Shown piece after piece: positions 39,818 to 50,742 of a stretch of 64,000 nucleotides of DNA (the first letter of the stretch is position 1; each line of letters begins with the position of its first letter). Where the stretch lies: the NCBI RefSeq assembly GCF_905171765.1, contig NC_053397.1, forward strand, positions 115,523,295-115,587,294, in the 5' to 3' direction. The DNA is from Bufo bufo (lineage: Eukaryota; Chordata; Amphibia; Anura; Bufonidae). The notes below the pieces were generated by a model. It was not told the DNA's origin. It ran no database searches and saw only the letters and a list, made by a program, of their open reading frames with translations. Position numbers and translations under genes: made by a program.

Positions 39818-40795
39818 GGGTTGCCCAATGCTAAGACGCTGGTGCAGGCATTTATTGATCACATTGTCAAATTGCATGGTATTCCTTCAGACATAGTCTC
39901 TGATAGGGGCACGCAGTTTGTTTCCAGATTCTGGAAGGCTTTCTGTTCTCGCTTGGGGGTTCGGTTGTCATTCTCTTCTGCTTTCCACCCACAGTCGAAT
40001 GGCCAGACGGAGCGCGTCAATCAGAATCTGGAGACATATCTGCGCTGTTTTGTGGCGGGAGAATCAGGAGGATTGGTGTTCTTTTCTCTCCCTTGCTGAG
40101 TTTGCTTTAAATAACCGTCGTCAGGAGTCCTCTGATAAGTCACAATTTTTTGGTGCATATGGGTTTCATCCGCAGTTTGGGACATTCTCTGGAGAGGGGT
40201 CTTCTGTTTTACCTGATGAGGAGAGATTCTCCTCGTCTTTGTCATCTATTTGGCAAAAGATTCAGGATAATCTAAAGAGCATGAGTGAGAGATATAAGCG
40301 TGTGGCGGATAAGAGACGTGTGCCTGGTCCGGACCTGAATGTTGGTGATCTGGTGTGGTTGTCTACTAAGAATATCAAATTGAAGGTTCCCTCCTGGAAG
40401 TTGGGTCCTAAGTTTATTGGGCCTTACAAAATCTTGTCTGTCATCAATCCTGTTGCCTACCGTCTTGATCTTCCTCAGACTTGGAAGATCCATAATGTTT
40501 TTCATAAGTCCCTATTAAAACCTTATGTCCAATCCATTGTACCCTCCTCTTTGCCTCCTCCTCCGATTGTGGTTGATAGTAATCTTGAATTTCAGGTCTC
40601 TAGGATTGTGGATTCTCGTGTTGTCCGCGGTTCTCTCCAGTACCTCGTTCATTGGGAGGGTTATGGTCCTGAGGAGAGGATGTGGGTCCCAGTGACGGAC
40701 ATTAAGGCCACTTGTCTCATCAGGGCTTTCTATATGTCCCATCCTGAGAAGGTGGGCTCTGAGTGTCCGGAGTCCACTCGTAGAAGGAGGGGTAC
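39818..40795 (+). pseudogene. gypsy-A pol, right part (integrase core, GPY/F, chromodomain)
   Basis: The sequence continues the integrase cut at 2016. GLPNAKTL is followed by SDRGTQFVSRFW (second catalytic Asp) and HPQSNGQTERVNQ (catalytic Glu). A frameshift lies near 40060. The same chain then gives the GPY/F-type module FIGPYKILSVINPVAYRLDLP (split here as FIGPYKIL and SVINPVAYR) and ends in a chromodomain (YLVHWEGYGPEERMWVP) near 40630-40700. A C-terminal chromodomain defines chromoviruses, where it is thought to steer integration to chromatin marks. The open frame runs through the polypurine tract into the 3' LTR. Joining this part to 1-2016 restores co-linearity with gypsy-B, so one element was split by a later insertion. 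Confidence 0.92.
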
Positions 40796-40870
40796 TGTCA
40801 CCGCCAGACATCTGAGAAGCTCTGACAGACGTTCTTCAGAGCTGTATAATGGCAATTTGGATCCCCAGTC
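40796..40870 (+). repeat. gypsy-A 3' LTR, truncated
   Basis: A polypurine tract (AGAAGGAGGGGTAC) ends at 40795 and is followed by TGTCACCGCCAGACATCTGAG, which resembles the LTR start of gypsy-D. Similarity to that LTR fades after roughly 75 bp, where an unrelated interspersed repeat takes over. No second LTR lies in the window because the 5' end is outside it. The right boundary is approximate. Confidence 0.6.
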
Positions 40871-40874
40871 AGTG

Positions 40875-41262
40875 CAGCAAGGGGTAACAGGATTGTTCCT
40901 ATTACCCAATCTGTAACCTCCCCTACTGAACCCTGTTCTAACTAAATGCTGTGGAATGATTCCTCCCTATCCTTTCCCTGCACTTATAAATAGTTTTTTC
41001 ACCACAATTTAGTCTTTCCTATAACTATCCCTAGTGCCTGCAGACGTCTCTCCCTGCACTAAGTACGCTGGTAAATGGCAGAATCTAAGATGGCTGACGC
41101 TATTTATAGGGCTGTGACATCATAGGGCTGGCTGGCTGGCTGCTGATTGGCTGCATGCATGGCATTATGGGTGATCCCGCCTTCCGAGAGTTCGTTGCCC
41201 CATGTCCTCACATGAGTATGGACCATTTTAGGAAAAAATGCAATTCATTACCACTTAAATAG
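40875..41262 (+). repeat. interspersed repeat, copy 1
   Basis: From GTGCAGCAAGG onward this matches 44857-45250 in the same orientation (CTATTACCCA, CCTCCCTATCCTTTCCC, TTTATAGGGCTGTGACATCA, GCATTATGGGTGATCCCGC). The second copy lies within the TIR element at 42593-45342, so this one may be the end of a truncated relative. It holds no gene. Confidence 0.7.
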
Positions 41263-41265
41263 AAT

Positions 41266-42020
41266 TGTCACAGTCGTTACCTCTGGCGCACCTCGCTGAA
41301 GTTTCGTTCCTGTGTTATTTGTGGTTCTTTATGGGTTAACTCCCCTGTGTGCCTATTAGGAGTTAATCCTCTCTGTCTGCTCCATGGGTGTGGCTTCTCT
41401 GCTGCACCCATGGAACCTGTATATAAGGCTGAGGTTTCCTCAGTTCTGTGTCAGCTCTCCTGGTGTGTGTTGTCTTGTCCTGCTCCTGTTTGTACTCACT
41501 CTCCCATGCTGCTGACCCATGGGATCCGTGTCTGTCTGTCTGTGCTCTGTGGGTTTCCTACTTCTTCATTCTTTCTTTGCAGCAGAGTGCAATGCGCAAG
41601 GCCATGCAGTTTTCTACTGGTGGAGCAAGTCCTTCTCTGCTCATTGTCACTCCTGTTTCCTTGCTATGTATTCCTGCTTGTGTTATTAGTTGCCCTGTTT
41701 TGTATTTGCCTGTCTGTTATGTTTGCCTATGTGCCGTCGGTACCTTCAGGTACCTGTTGTCCATTCGTTCCTGCTGTCACTGTCTAGTTCACGCTCTGGA
41801 GTGGACCCTGGCAACTTCCTGCTGCAAAGTCTAACCCTACCATCTGAGGCCCTAGTGAATACCGGGAGTTGCTTAGTCAATGCCCCATAGAGCTCATGTT
41901 TTGTCTGTGCTGCCTTCCCTGGTGTTTTGTTTGTGCAATAAACTTATGTGTGTCTGTACCTGATTTCTGTTTATTGCTTGACAACGCGGTGGTCTCTCCT
42001 GGGACCTCCAACTCGTGACA
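41266..42020 (+). mobile_element. solo LTR with 5-bp target duplication
   Basis: The unit runs TGTCACAGTC … ACTCGTGACA (755 bp) and is flanked by AGAAT on both sides (41261-41265 and 42021-42025). A TATA-like TATATAAGG at about 41418 and an AATAAA near 41938 fit U3 and R borders on the + strand. No internal region is present, as after recombination between two LTRs. ORFs within (41347-41890) show no known domain and are probably incidental. Confidence 0.88.
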
Positions 42021-42592
42021 AGAATGTTGTCCTTCCGATATTAGGAGTATAATCATTACATTTGTTTATAGAACAATCAATCAAACATTTCCACAACAGA
42101 GGTAGGGGGCAAACCGCTTACATAAAAACATCTATTTAAAAACATAAGATATAGAAAATTAATTTTCTCAAAAGAAGTAGAAGGCATAGGAGTTTTGATT
42201 CTGAGCCTGATGCATACATCTGTTTGAGCTCTGCCGTTGGCTTTACTTCTCCAGTCTAATAAATATCAAATGGACTATTTTAACTATGGGCAAAATCACT
42301 AAGGAAAGATCCAAGGACTTCCAGGGGACCTTAAAAGCTTGTCTGAATCAAGGAGAAATAGTGCGCTTCATAAGGGAGACATTGGCTACAGTGGCGCACA
42401 CGGAAAGCAAGATGGGGCCTTACAAACAGAAGGATCCTCCTGCACCAGAAGGAGAAGATTCAGAAGCGGAGGAAGACAGCGAATTGGAAGATCTGTCAGG
42501 CGGAGGGGACCAGATGATCTTCAAATCGTTTCTCAAGAACCTGCTGGCACAATATCTGGAACCTCTGGTTTGTGAACTTAAAGATATCAGCT
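42021..42592 (+). pseudogene. LINE-1-like ORF1 fragment (tentative)
   Basis: The first ~260 bp (42026-42285) hold no gene. A frame from 42286 (MGKITKERSKDFQG) contains an acidic stretch (EGEDSEAEEDSELEDL) and a Leu-rich end (FLKNLLAQYLEPLVCELKDIS) reminiscent of the coiled-coil start of L1 ORF1. If the TIR element is removed, the frame runs on into 45343 without a stop, but that part looks like ORF2, so an older internal deletion is likely. Family assignment is uncertain. Confidence 0.4.
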
Positions 42593-43341
42593 TGAGATGA
42601 GCGAAGTTTTCAAAAACTCGATTCGGATGCTTCGCTAAATTTTTCAAAAAACTTGATTCGATCTGATTTAATTTGCCACAAAGCGCATTATAAATCAGCT
42701 ATTTCCTGGCATGCAGGGAGAGTGTTTCTCAGTGTACATCACTGTGCATCGCAGAAACATGTATAGCTAGTCCTTTGTGGTAGTGAAACTGTTACTGTGT
42801 GTACTGAAAGGAGGGTGACAGGTGTCACTCTTAGACTCAGTTCACACTACACTTATTTAGTCAGTTACGTGTCAAAAACTGACCAAATAACTGAATTGTG
42901 ACCTCAGCCTTACATGTCAATGTTAGGATCAGGTATAATGGACTTAACCGTGCAGTGGCCCAAGATTCTACTATAAAGTGAACGAGCAGTCTCCATTTAC
43001 ACGTCTGCTGATTCTACATAGATTGCTAGAGAACCTGTTCTGTTACACACTGATACAAGTACTGTAGTTGGCCCATTACAGAGAGAAAGGGGGTGTCAGC
43101 AGTAAGTTTGTATTGACATCACTAGTTATTGTTCCCTTCTTCTGATTCGTCAGAAGAACAACCCCAAAAAAATGGATCCTGTCTTTTGAGCATCCACCTT
43201 CACACGGTCAGTATTTCATCTGTATTGGTAAGGCCAAAAACTCCTGCTTTTGGCTTCCAAATCATGAGCAAATCCTGATGCAATACTGATGCAACTGGTG
43301 AAATACTGATGCAAAAAAACTGACCAAATACTGACCGTGTG

Positions 43342-44028
43342 GGATGTGAAAAATATATAAAAGATATAAAAAAAATATAAAAATGTAACAATAGAAGATG
43401 TAAAATAAAATAAGTCACTGAGGAGAAAGGGTTAAAATTAAAACCAAAGTTAAAATCACCACTGGTGGTGGGGATTATATACTTGTATGTATATATATAT
43501 GTTAGGAATGAGCTTTTACTCACTTCACGGGGGGTGGGGGGGTGTTACTCGGATAAGCATAATACACTGGTAAACCTGTACCCCCCCAGCCTGGATCGCC
43601 TCTAGATGGTAAAAGATGAAGGCAGCCACAGTCAGGAAGCTTCTTTTCAACTTTCTTTATTCTAGTAAATAAAATCAGGCTCAAAGTTGAAAAGAAGCTT
43701 CCTGACTGTGGCTGCCTTCATCTTTTACCATCTAGAGGCGATCCAGGCTGGGGTTTACCAGTGTATTGTGCTTATTCGAGTAACACCCCCCCCCCCCCCA
43801 CCCCCTGTGAAGTGAGTAAAAGCTCATTCCTAACATATATATATATATATATATACATACATACATACATACATACATACATACAAGTATATAATCCCCA
43901 CCACCAGTGGTGATTTTAACTTTGGTTTTAATTTTAACCCCTTCTCCTCAGTCACTTATTTTATTTTACATCTTCTATTGTTCTATTTTTATATTTTTTA
44001 TATCTTTTATATATTTTTCACATCCTTA
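43342..44028. repeat. ~690-bp fold-back (long inverted repeat)
   Basis: The arms 43342-43655 and about 43695-44028 are near-perfect reverse complements. They meet at a short loop containing TTCTAGTAAATAAAATC. Arms include the motifs GGATGTGAAAAATATATAAAAG, CACCACTGGTGGTG and GCCTCTAGATGG with their complements. The right arm carries expansions: a C run at 43789-43803 and (TA)n(CATA)n at 43838-43884. Confidence 0.88.
43838..43884. repeat. (TA)n/(CATA)n microsatellite
   Basis: A run of TA dinucleotides passes into CATA tetranucleotides. The matching position in the left arm is only about 20 bp long. Confidence 0.9.
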
Positions 44029-44409
44029 TTGTATTTATATTGCTTTTATGGTCTTATATACATTATTGAATGTAAAAGGTTTATTTCATTAGTACAGATC
44101 ACTGTTCCATCCCCTACTTTACACAGTGGACTGGCGCTCACCCAGTGTAACCTCTGCAGGGCATGTGTGTGACCACACACCCGATCCACCTGCCCCATCT
44201 CCTAAATTGATATAAAATTGCCACACTGCCTACCACTCTGTGCCTGCTAGCACTGCCTCCGTGAATCCCTGCACCGCTACTTATTTCCGAACAAGGAGGC
44301 CCCTGCATAGCGGGCGGTCTACCCCGGGCACGTTTGGCTCCCAACCTCCCACTGCTGCCACCCTGCTGACTCACGGCCATGCTACCACCATGCTGGCTCA
44401 GCCTCTGAC

Positions 44410-44840
44410 TCATGCGCAAGGCTGCAAATTCACCCCAGAAGCAAAGGTAAATGGAAGTAGTTTATATATGAACTAAATACACCCTAAAACTGTTTGTATC
44501 AGACCGCACTTTCAGTACAGAAGCAAGGATGAATTGAATTAGTTATGTATCAACTAAATACACACCAAAACTGGTTGCTTCAAACTGCAATTTCACCCAT
44601 TTTCATAAGTACTTACATATATGAAATACATACACCCCAAAACTGGTTGTATCAGGTCTCAAATTCACCCCAGAAGAAAGGAAGAATGGAAGTAGTTATA
44701 TATCAACTAAATACACCCCACAACTGGTTGTATCAGACTACACCTTTAACCCAATAACAGAAGCTACGATTACTGGAATTACTGATGTATCAAGGAATTC
44801 AAACAACCTAAAATCTGTAGTAATAGATCACTTTTAGTAA
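44410..44840 (+). repeat. degenerate tandem repeat, ~80-100 bp units
   Basis: Four to five units share AAGTAGTTATATATCAACTAAATACACCCC (seen as ATCAACTAAATACACC) and AAACTGGTTGTATCAGAC. They read as short ORFs (44545-44757) only because of the repetition. Confidence 0.75.
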
Positions 44841-44856
44841 CCCCAAAGTGCAGCAA

Positions 44857-45250
44857 GGTGTAATAGAATAGCTCCTATTACCCAGGCTTTACATTCTCCT
44901 GTTGGTCCCTGCTCTCTCCCTACAGTGTGGATAATGCCTCCCTATCCTTTCCCTACACTATGAATAATCTTTCCCTGAACTTCTCAATAGTTTTTTTTAT
45001 GAATAAAGTATTTCCTAAACACTGTCTCTAGTGCCTGTAATGTCTTTCCCTGCAATAAGTTCACTGTAAAATGGTGGATATCGAGAAGGCTGAGACTTTT
45101 TATAGGGCTGTGACATCACAGGGGCTGCAGAGCTGCTGATTGGCTGGCTGCATGCATAGCATTATGGGTGATCCCGCGTTCCCGGTCTTCTTACTTCCTC
45201 TTTCTAAAATGTGCAGCAGCCATTTTAGAAAAAATTAGATTTGTTACCAC
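44857..45250 (+). repeat. interspersed repeat, copy 2
   Basis: Matches 40875-41262 in direct orientation. It continues directly into the right terminal region of the TIR element. Confidence 0.7.
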
Positions 45251-45342
45251 AAAGCACAAGGAAATTCGACTTCAGGACAAATCCAAACTTTCCTGAAATT
45301 CGTATCGAATTCCACTTCATCAACTTCGATTCGCTCATCTCT

Positions 45343-45610
45343 AGCTATAATGAATGTCTATGCTGGAAACGTAAAAAGGCAACTGAAAAATTCTCTGACC
45401 TTCACAGATATTTACTTAAAGCCCAACAATCCTATATGAACTCTCCCTCCTCCTCTACCAAACTATTATATGAGGAAACTAAACAGATGTTAAAATCATT
45501 TGTCCAGGGTCAGGCAGTCTGGCTGGCTCGACTAGATCAGAATAGATATTACAGAGAAGCAAACAGGGCGGGACGCCTTTAATTCCAAATCGCATTAAAC
45601 ATGTACATAC
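45343..45610 (+). pseudogene. LINE-1-like ORF2 fragment
   Basis: RKKATEKFSDLHRYLLKAQQSY, LLYEETKQMLKSF, WLARLDQNRYYREANRAGRL resemble the linker between endonuclease and RT in L1/Tx1-type ORF2. It is cut at 45611 by the gypsy-E LTR. Confidence 0.5.
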
Positions 45611-46051
45611 TGTGAGGATTCGCTCTGGTAGGCAGGGTAAGTGGACACAGAACAGAGGCAAAAGAAACAGTTTGTAAAACAAAACTTCAGTGTTTATTCA
45701 CACAGGAGGAAAAAACAAAGCAACATTTTTCAGTCTTAGTGTTCGTTCACACAAAGTAAAGTCCAAAGAACAAAACAGTCACCTTGATAGCAGGTTCTTT
45801 CAGCGGTCCACAACAGGCTTTAGGGGGCCTGTTTCCCTGCATGCAGCTCTCAGCCCTCTAGCATGGCACCATGCCTCAGATCTTAAAACAGAGACCTCGA
45901 TTCTGAGCCCAGCTGCCTAATTAAAGTACAGCCAGGTGCTGCCAAAACCCAGACAGGCACTTAAACGCCGGTCCGGTATTTTCTCTTACCTGGCTGGAAA
46001 TCAGCCCCGCCCCTCATGTTGGAATGAGAATACCTGCCTTGCTATGTCACA
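45611..46051 (-). repeat. gypsy-E 3' LTR
   Basis: The 441-bp unit starts TGTGAGGATTCGCTCTGG, like the gypsy-C LTR (TGTGGGGATTTGCTCTGG), and ends ATGTCACA. It is followed by TACCCCCCTTTCTTTG, the purine tract read backwards. Confidence 0.85.
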
Positions 46052-48027
46052 TACCCCCCTTTCTTTGTTCAACCCTGAGGGGGTGAACACACGCCAGACA
46101 GTGTACCCGGGACAGGGCATCCGCATTTCCCTGTAACCGGCCTGCCCTGTGTTCTACTGTAAACTTAAAGTTTTGCAGGGACAAGAACCATCTGGTGACC
46201 CGAGCATTCCTCTCTTTGGCCTGGCTCATCCACTTGAGAGGGGAGTGGTCGGTCACCAGACGGAATTCTCCCCAACAGATAATAGCCGAGAGACTCGAGT
46301 GCCCACTTGATGGCCAGGCACTCTCTCTCCACCATACTGTACCGGGTCTCGGCTGGAGTGAGCTTACGGCTGAGGAACACAACGGGATGCTCCTCCCCGT
46401 TGACTTCCTGATATAGTACAGCACCAAGGCCTACTTCGAAGGCATCGGTCTGTACTATAAACTCCCTTTTGAAGTCGGGTGTCACCAAAAGCAGGGACCC
46501 ACACAGGGCCGACTTCAAAAGCGGAGAAAGCCTCTTCCATCTGGTCATTCCAGCGGACAGTCACGGACTTCCGTCCCTTCAAGAGCCCTGTCAATGGAGC
46601 TGCTAAAGTGGCAAAATGGGGAACGAATACATTACCATTCGCAGGAATTACTTTACTTGCCTAGAGGTGACAGGTCGGGTCAATTTCTTATCGCCTCTAT
46701 TTTGTTTACTTGGGGTTTGATGACTCCGCGCCCAATGACATACTCTAGGTATTTTGTCTCCTCTAACCCTATCGCACATTTTTTGGGTTAGCTGTTAGAC
46801 AAGCCTTTTGAAGGGAGTCCATTATGGCTTGTACTTTGGGCAGGTGACTTTCCCAGTCGGTACTGTGAATGACAATATCATCCAGGTAAGCCGAGGCGTA
46901 CCGCCGATGTGGACGAAGCACAATGTCCATTAGACGTTGAAAAGTGCAAGAGGTGCCATGCAGACCAAAGGGTAACACCTTATATTAGTACAGCCCCTCT
47001 GGTGTAATAAAGGCAGTTTTCTCTTTGGCAGCCTCCATCAAGGGTACCTGCCAATACCCTTTGGTGAGGTCCAAAACAGAAAAATACTGGGCTTGTCCTA
47101 ACCTTTCAATAAGCTCATCCACCCGAGGCATGGGATATGCATTGAATTTAGATATTTTGTTCAGCTTACGAAAATCGTTACAAAACCGTAACGTCCCGTC
47201 CAGCTTGGGGATTAAGAATATAGGACTGACCCACTCACTTTTAGACTCCTCCATGATGTCTAGCCGCAGCATGAGCTGCACTTCATCCGAGATGGTTTGT
47301 CACCGAGCCTCGGGTACCCGATATGGCTTTAACCGGACTTTTGCCTGAGGCTCAGTGACAATGTTATGCTGGATTGCGGAAGTACGTCCAGGGAGGTCCG
47401 AGAACACATCCGTGTTCCGACTACTGAACTCTCTAGTCTCCTGAGCCTGTTTAGAGGAGAGGCTGTCAGCAATTTTTACTGTGACAACCGCTTCCCTTGC
47501 ATCAGACATAGGAGCCAGAACCTCTTCCCCTAGAAAACCTGGTGGCGGGCTGTCTTCAGTACAGGTCTCCCTATCTTTCCAAGGTTTAAGTAAATTAACA
47601 TGGTAAACCTGCTCCGGCTTCCGCTGCCCTGGCTGGTGTACCTTGTAATTTACCTCTCAAACTTTCTCGAGCACCTCGTAGTGCCCCTGCCATCTAGCCA
47701 GGAACTTACTGTCCACGGTCGGTACCAGAATCAGAACCTGATCACCAGTGTTAAAGATCCGGACCCAAGCCTGCCAATTATAGACCCGACTCTGGGCTCA
47801 CTGAGCAGCCTCCATATGCTCCCTGACAAGAGGCAAAACGGTCTCTATCCGATGTTGCATTTTGATAACATACTCCAGGACACTTTTATGAGGAGTGGGT
47901 TGCTGTTCCCACGCCTCTTTGGCCATGTCCAACAGACCATGAGGATGTCTGCCATAAAGCAATTCAAAGGGCGAGAACCCTTCATACCGAAGTCAAATTT
48001 CCTCAAGTTTCATGGTAACCAATCATA
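46052..48027 (-). pseudogene. gypsy-E integrase C-terminus, RT and RNase H
   Basis: From 48000 leftwards: FSPFELLYGRHPHG (integrase end), KEAWEQQPTPHK, RWQGHYEVLEKV with stops, HVNLLKPWKDRET, then RT from ADSLSSKQAQETREF, DVFSDLPGRTSAI, VRLKPYR, CNDFRKLNKISKFNAYPMPRVDEL, YFSVLDLTKGYWQVPL and AYLDDIVIHSTDW (near 46870-46910). RNase H has VQTDAFEVGLGAVL (catalytic region with Ala-Phe for Ala-Ser), ERECLAIKWAL, VTDHSPLKW and RLQGNADALSR. Order is again IN, RT, RNase H, LTR. Stops occur in the integrase part and frameshifts near 46985, 46600 and 46270. The PLE- and gypsy-B-free RT here shows how the gypsy-C target looked before insertion. Confidence 0.87.
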
Positions 48028-48817
48028 TACTGCCTGTCCCAAAAAAAACTGTCGCCACCTGGATTTAATTAAGCAAATAGTTATGAGCCTCCTATTGGAT
48101 AATTACTGCATGGGCAATTAACTTTCAGCTGGCAATAAGTTATTTAACCCCAACTGGTGCAATGAGTTGCTTCTCATTTCTTAAACTACCATGTCGAAAG
48201 GCACATCTCGTGGTCGTGGAAAATAAGTTAGTCTGTTTGAGAAAGGTCAAATCATTGGCATGCATCAAGCAGAGAAAACAGCTAAGGAGATTGCAGAAAC
48301 TACTAAAATTGGGTTAAGAACTGTACAAAGCATTATTAAAAACCGGAAGGATAGTGGGGACCCATCGTATTCGAGAAAGAAATGTGTCGGGAAACAAATC
48401 CTGAATGATCGTGATCGGTGATCACTTAAATGTTTGGTGAAATCAAATCAAAGAAAAACAACAGTAGAACTCAGGGCTATGTTTAATATTGAATGTAAGA
48501 GCATTTCCACACGCACAATGCGAAGGGAATTCAAGGGATTGGCACTGAACAGCTATGTAACCGTAAGAAAATCACTAATCAGTGAGGCAAACCAGAAAAA
48601 AAGGCTTCAATTTGCTAGGGAGCATAAAGATTGGACTCTGGAGCAATGGAAGAAGGTGATGTGGTCTGATGAGTCCAGATTTACCCTGTTCCAGAGTGAT
48701 GGGCGCATCAGGCTAAGAAGAGAGGCAGATGAAGTGATGCACCCATCATGCCTAGTGCCTACTGTACAAGCCTGTGGGGACAGTGCTATGATCTGCTATG
48801 CTGCAGTTTGTCAGTAG
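48028..48817 (+). mobile_element. Tc1/mariner-type transposon, 3'-truncated
   Basis: The left end reads TACTGCCTGTCCCAAAAAAAA, an inverted-terminal-repeat-like start, followed by about 160 bp of noncoding sequence before the transposase. The element stops at 48817 inside the transposase catalytic domain, where a different repeat starts, so the right end is missing. Confidence 0.8.
48191..48817 (+). pseudogene. Tc1-type transposase, truncated
   Basis: The frame starts at ATG 48191 (MSKGTSRGRGK, then TAA). The N-terminal helix-turn-helix region reads SLFEKGQIIGMHQAEKTAKEIA and LRTVQSIIKN. A second stop (TGA near 48419) precedes KTTVELRAMFN, ISTRTMRREFKGLAL and ARREHKDWTLEQW-like sequence ending in VMWSDESRFTLFQSDG, which holds the first Asp of the DDE triad (near 48670). 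The other two acidic residues are absent. All parts lie in one frame, so the damage is two stops plus truncation. Confidence 0.87.
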
Positions 48818-50008
48818 AGATGTTGCGAACATAAAATTTTCCGTTTGCGAACGGGCGAACCGGGCGAACCGCCATAGACTTCAATAGGCAGGCGAATTTT
48901 AAAACCCACAGGGACTCTTTCTGGCCACAATAGTGATGGAAAAGTTGTTTCAAGGGGACTAAAACTTGGACTGTGGCATGCCGGAGGGGGATCCATGGCA
49001 AAACTCCCATGGAAAATTACGTAGTTGACGCAGAGTCGGGTTTTAATCCATAAAGGGCATAAATCACCTAACATTCCTAAATTGTTTGGAATAACGTGCT
49101 TTAAAACATCAGGTATGATGTTGTATCGATCAGGTAGTGTAAGGGTTACGCCCGCTTCACAGTGACAGACCAAACTATGACAGACCAAACTCCCCGTTTA
49201 ACGCACCGCAAACAACCGTAAACAGTCCATTTGCACAACCGCAAACTCCCCATTTGCACAGGGTTGGATACCAAGCTAGCCATGTCCCGTTCCTTTTCCT
49301 CACTGATGTCATTTAAGGTCTCTTCCTCCACCCAGCCACGTACAACACCAAGGGTCCCCGAAAGGTGACAACAACGACGCCTGCTGTGGTTGGTCTTCCA
49401 CCTCCTGAAAGCCACCTTCCTCCTCTGACTCCTCTTCTTCAGACTCCTCTCTCTGCGTTGCCGCAGGTCCAGCAATCAACAACGACAAGGCTGCTTCTGG
49501 TGGTGATGGTGACCACAACGCTTCCTCTTCATGCTCATCTACGGCCTGATCCAGCACTCTTCCCAGGGCACGCTCAAGAAAAAGTGCATATGGGATGAGG
49601 TCGATGATGTTGCCTTGGGTTTGACTGACCAGGTTTGTCACCTCCGCAAAAGGACACATGAGCCTACAGCCATTGTGCATAAGCGTTCAGTAACGCGGCC
49701 AAAAAAACACAGCTCCGCAGAGGCTGTCCTCTTTTTTTTAAATTAAAAAAATCTGTTCTTACCAGTTTAATCTCTGTTTTGTCCCCTATCAGGGGCCAGT
49801 GTATGGAATGTATTTTAGGAACCGGGAGATGGAAAAAGATGGTTGGTCGGTCCTCTTACTTTATAATTTGGGTCACTGCGTGTGCGCCGTGCAATGTACT
49901 GTGCCACCCTATATGAGTGGTGTGTTAAGTAGTACTATTCCTATCAGTTTAATCCCTGTTACGTCCTCTATCAGGGGCCGGTGTATAGAATAGATTTTTG
50001 GAACCGTG
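48818..50008. mobile_element. DNA-transposon-like repeat, left part (hAT-like, tentative)
   Basis: It begins GTAGAGATGTTGCGAAC with several GCGAAC boxes in the first 60 bp. On the - strand 49680-49309 reads MCPFAEVTNLVSQTQGNIIDLIPYALFLERAL, then an acidic stretch EESEEEESEEEGG; this is reminiscent of the region before the C-terminal dimerisation motif in hAT transposases, but too short to be sure. The right part of the sequence enters a 182-bp tandem array that is cut by gypsy-F at 50008. Confidence 0.45.
49745..50008 (+). repeat. 182-bp tandem repeat, left part
   Basis: The landmark ATCAGGGGCC recurs at 49789 and 49971. The unit includes GGTCGGTCCTCTTAC, GCGCCGTGCAATGTACTGTG and TAAGTAGTACTATTC. 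Confidence 0.85.
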
Positions 50009-50714
50009 TGTAACGGGGTTCCGAAGGTGCACTCGGTCCCCCATTACCCGCAGACCTGTTGCTTAGCTTTGGGAATGTGGATCTGTGTTTGACCTCATTC
50101 CCAGGGCGGCTTTACTGATGGGTGGCTCCCTGCTCCTAAGTCTGCCTTGAGCGCTGAGCTGATCACTCAGTGCTCAACTGGTTGGTCTGTCGGTCATGGG
50201 ACGCTGGCCACGTCACATGACCCTCACTCCCCACTATAAATACAGGCAGCCTGCTAGTCACAGGTTGCCTGTTAATTTCTAGGTTCCTGGCTATTTGTTG
50301 GACTACTGATTACTCACCTGATTCCGTTCCCTGACGATCCTTTGCCTGCTCCTCCTGTACTGCGCATCCGTCCTGGTATTGTGACCTCAGCTCCCACCTG
50401 ACTACTCTCTTAGGACTCCTCTGGTACTTCTCTGCTCTCCTGGTATTTGACCCCGGCTTCTCCTGACAATTCTTTGCTTAAACCTTTCTACTGCGTAGCT
50501 CTCTTGGTTTTGACCCAGTCCGTTCATGTTCCGTATTTTGTCTTGTCTGTCTTCCCTGCACCTGTCTTCCCTGCACGTATCCTAAGTTAGGGACTGTCGT
50601 CCAGTTGTCCCCTGTCATCAGACCTCGTGAGGCAAGTAGGCAGGGCCAGGGGTGAGGGTGGAGCGCAGTGGTCACTATCCCTCCCCCTGTGTGTGTGTGG
50701 ACTTGACCGTTACA
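50009..50714 (+). repeat. gypsy-F 5' LTR
   Basis: It contains TATAAATA at about 50236 as a probable promoter element. It is followed by GATTAACAGGCCCAATAACC before the Gag ATG at 50743. Confidence 0.93.
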
Positions 50715-50742
50715 GATTAACAGGCCCAATAACCACTGTATC

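Larger units (their letters stand above)
42593..45342. mobile_element. non-autonomous DNA transposon with AGAGATGAGCGAA-type ends
   Basis: The left end TGAGATGAGCGAAG and the reverse complement of the right end AGAGATGAGCGAATCG are imperfect terminal inverted repeats. AGCT flanks both sides (42589-42592 and 45343-45346) and may be the target duplication. No transposase is seen. The interior contains a large fold-back (43342-44028), degenerate ~80-100-bp tandem repeats (44410-44800) and one copy of the interspersed repeat also seen at 40875. Superfamily cannot be assigned by eye. Confidence 0.6.
45611..48027 (-). mobile_element. gypsy-E: truncated Gmr1-like element
   Basis: Its only LTR is at 45611-46051. 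Coding sequence on the - strand matches gypsy-C. The element breaks off at about 48027 in the integrase, where a Tc1 element begins; no second LTR is found, so the 5' half is lost. Confidence 0.85.

Noticed and set aside
41347..41890. Cys/Leu-rich ORFs that look like a membrane or secreted peptide
   Set aside because: They lie wholly within the solo LTR, have no start context or homologue that I recognise, and the frames overlap one another.
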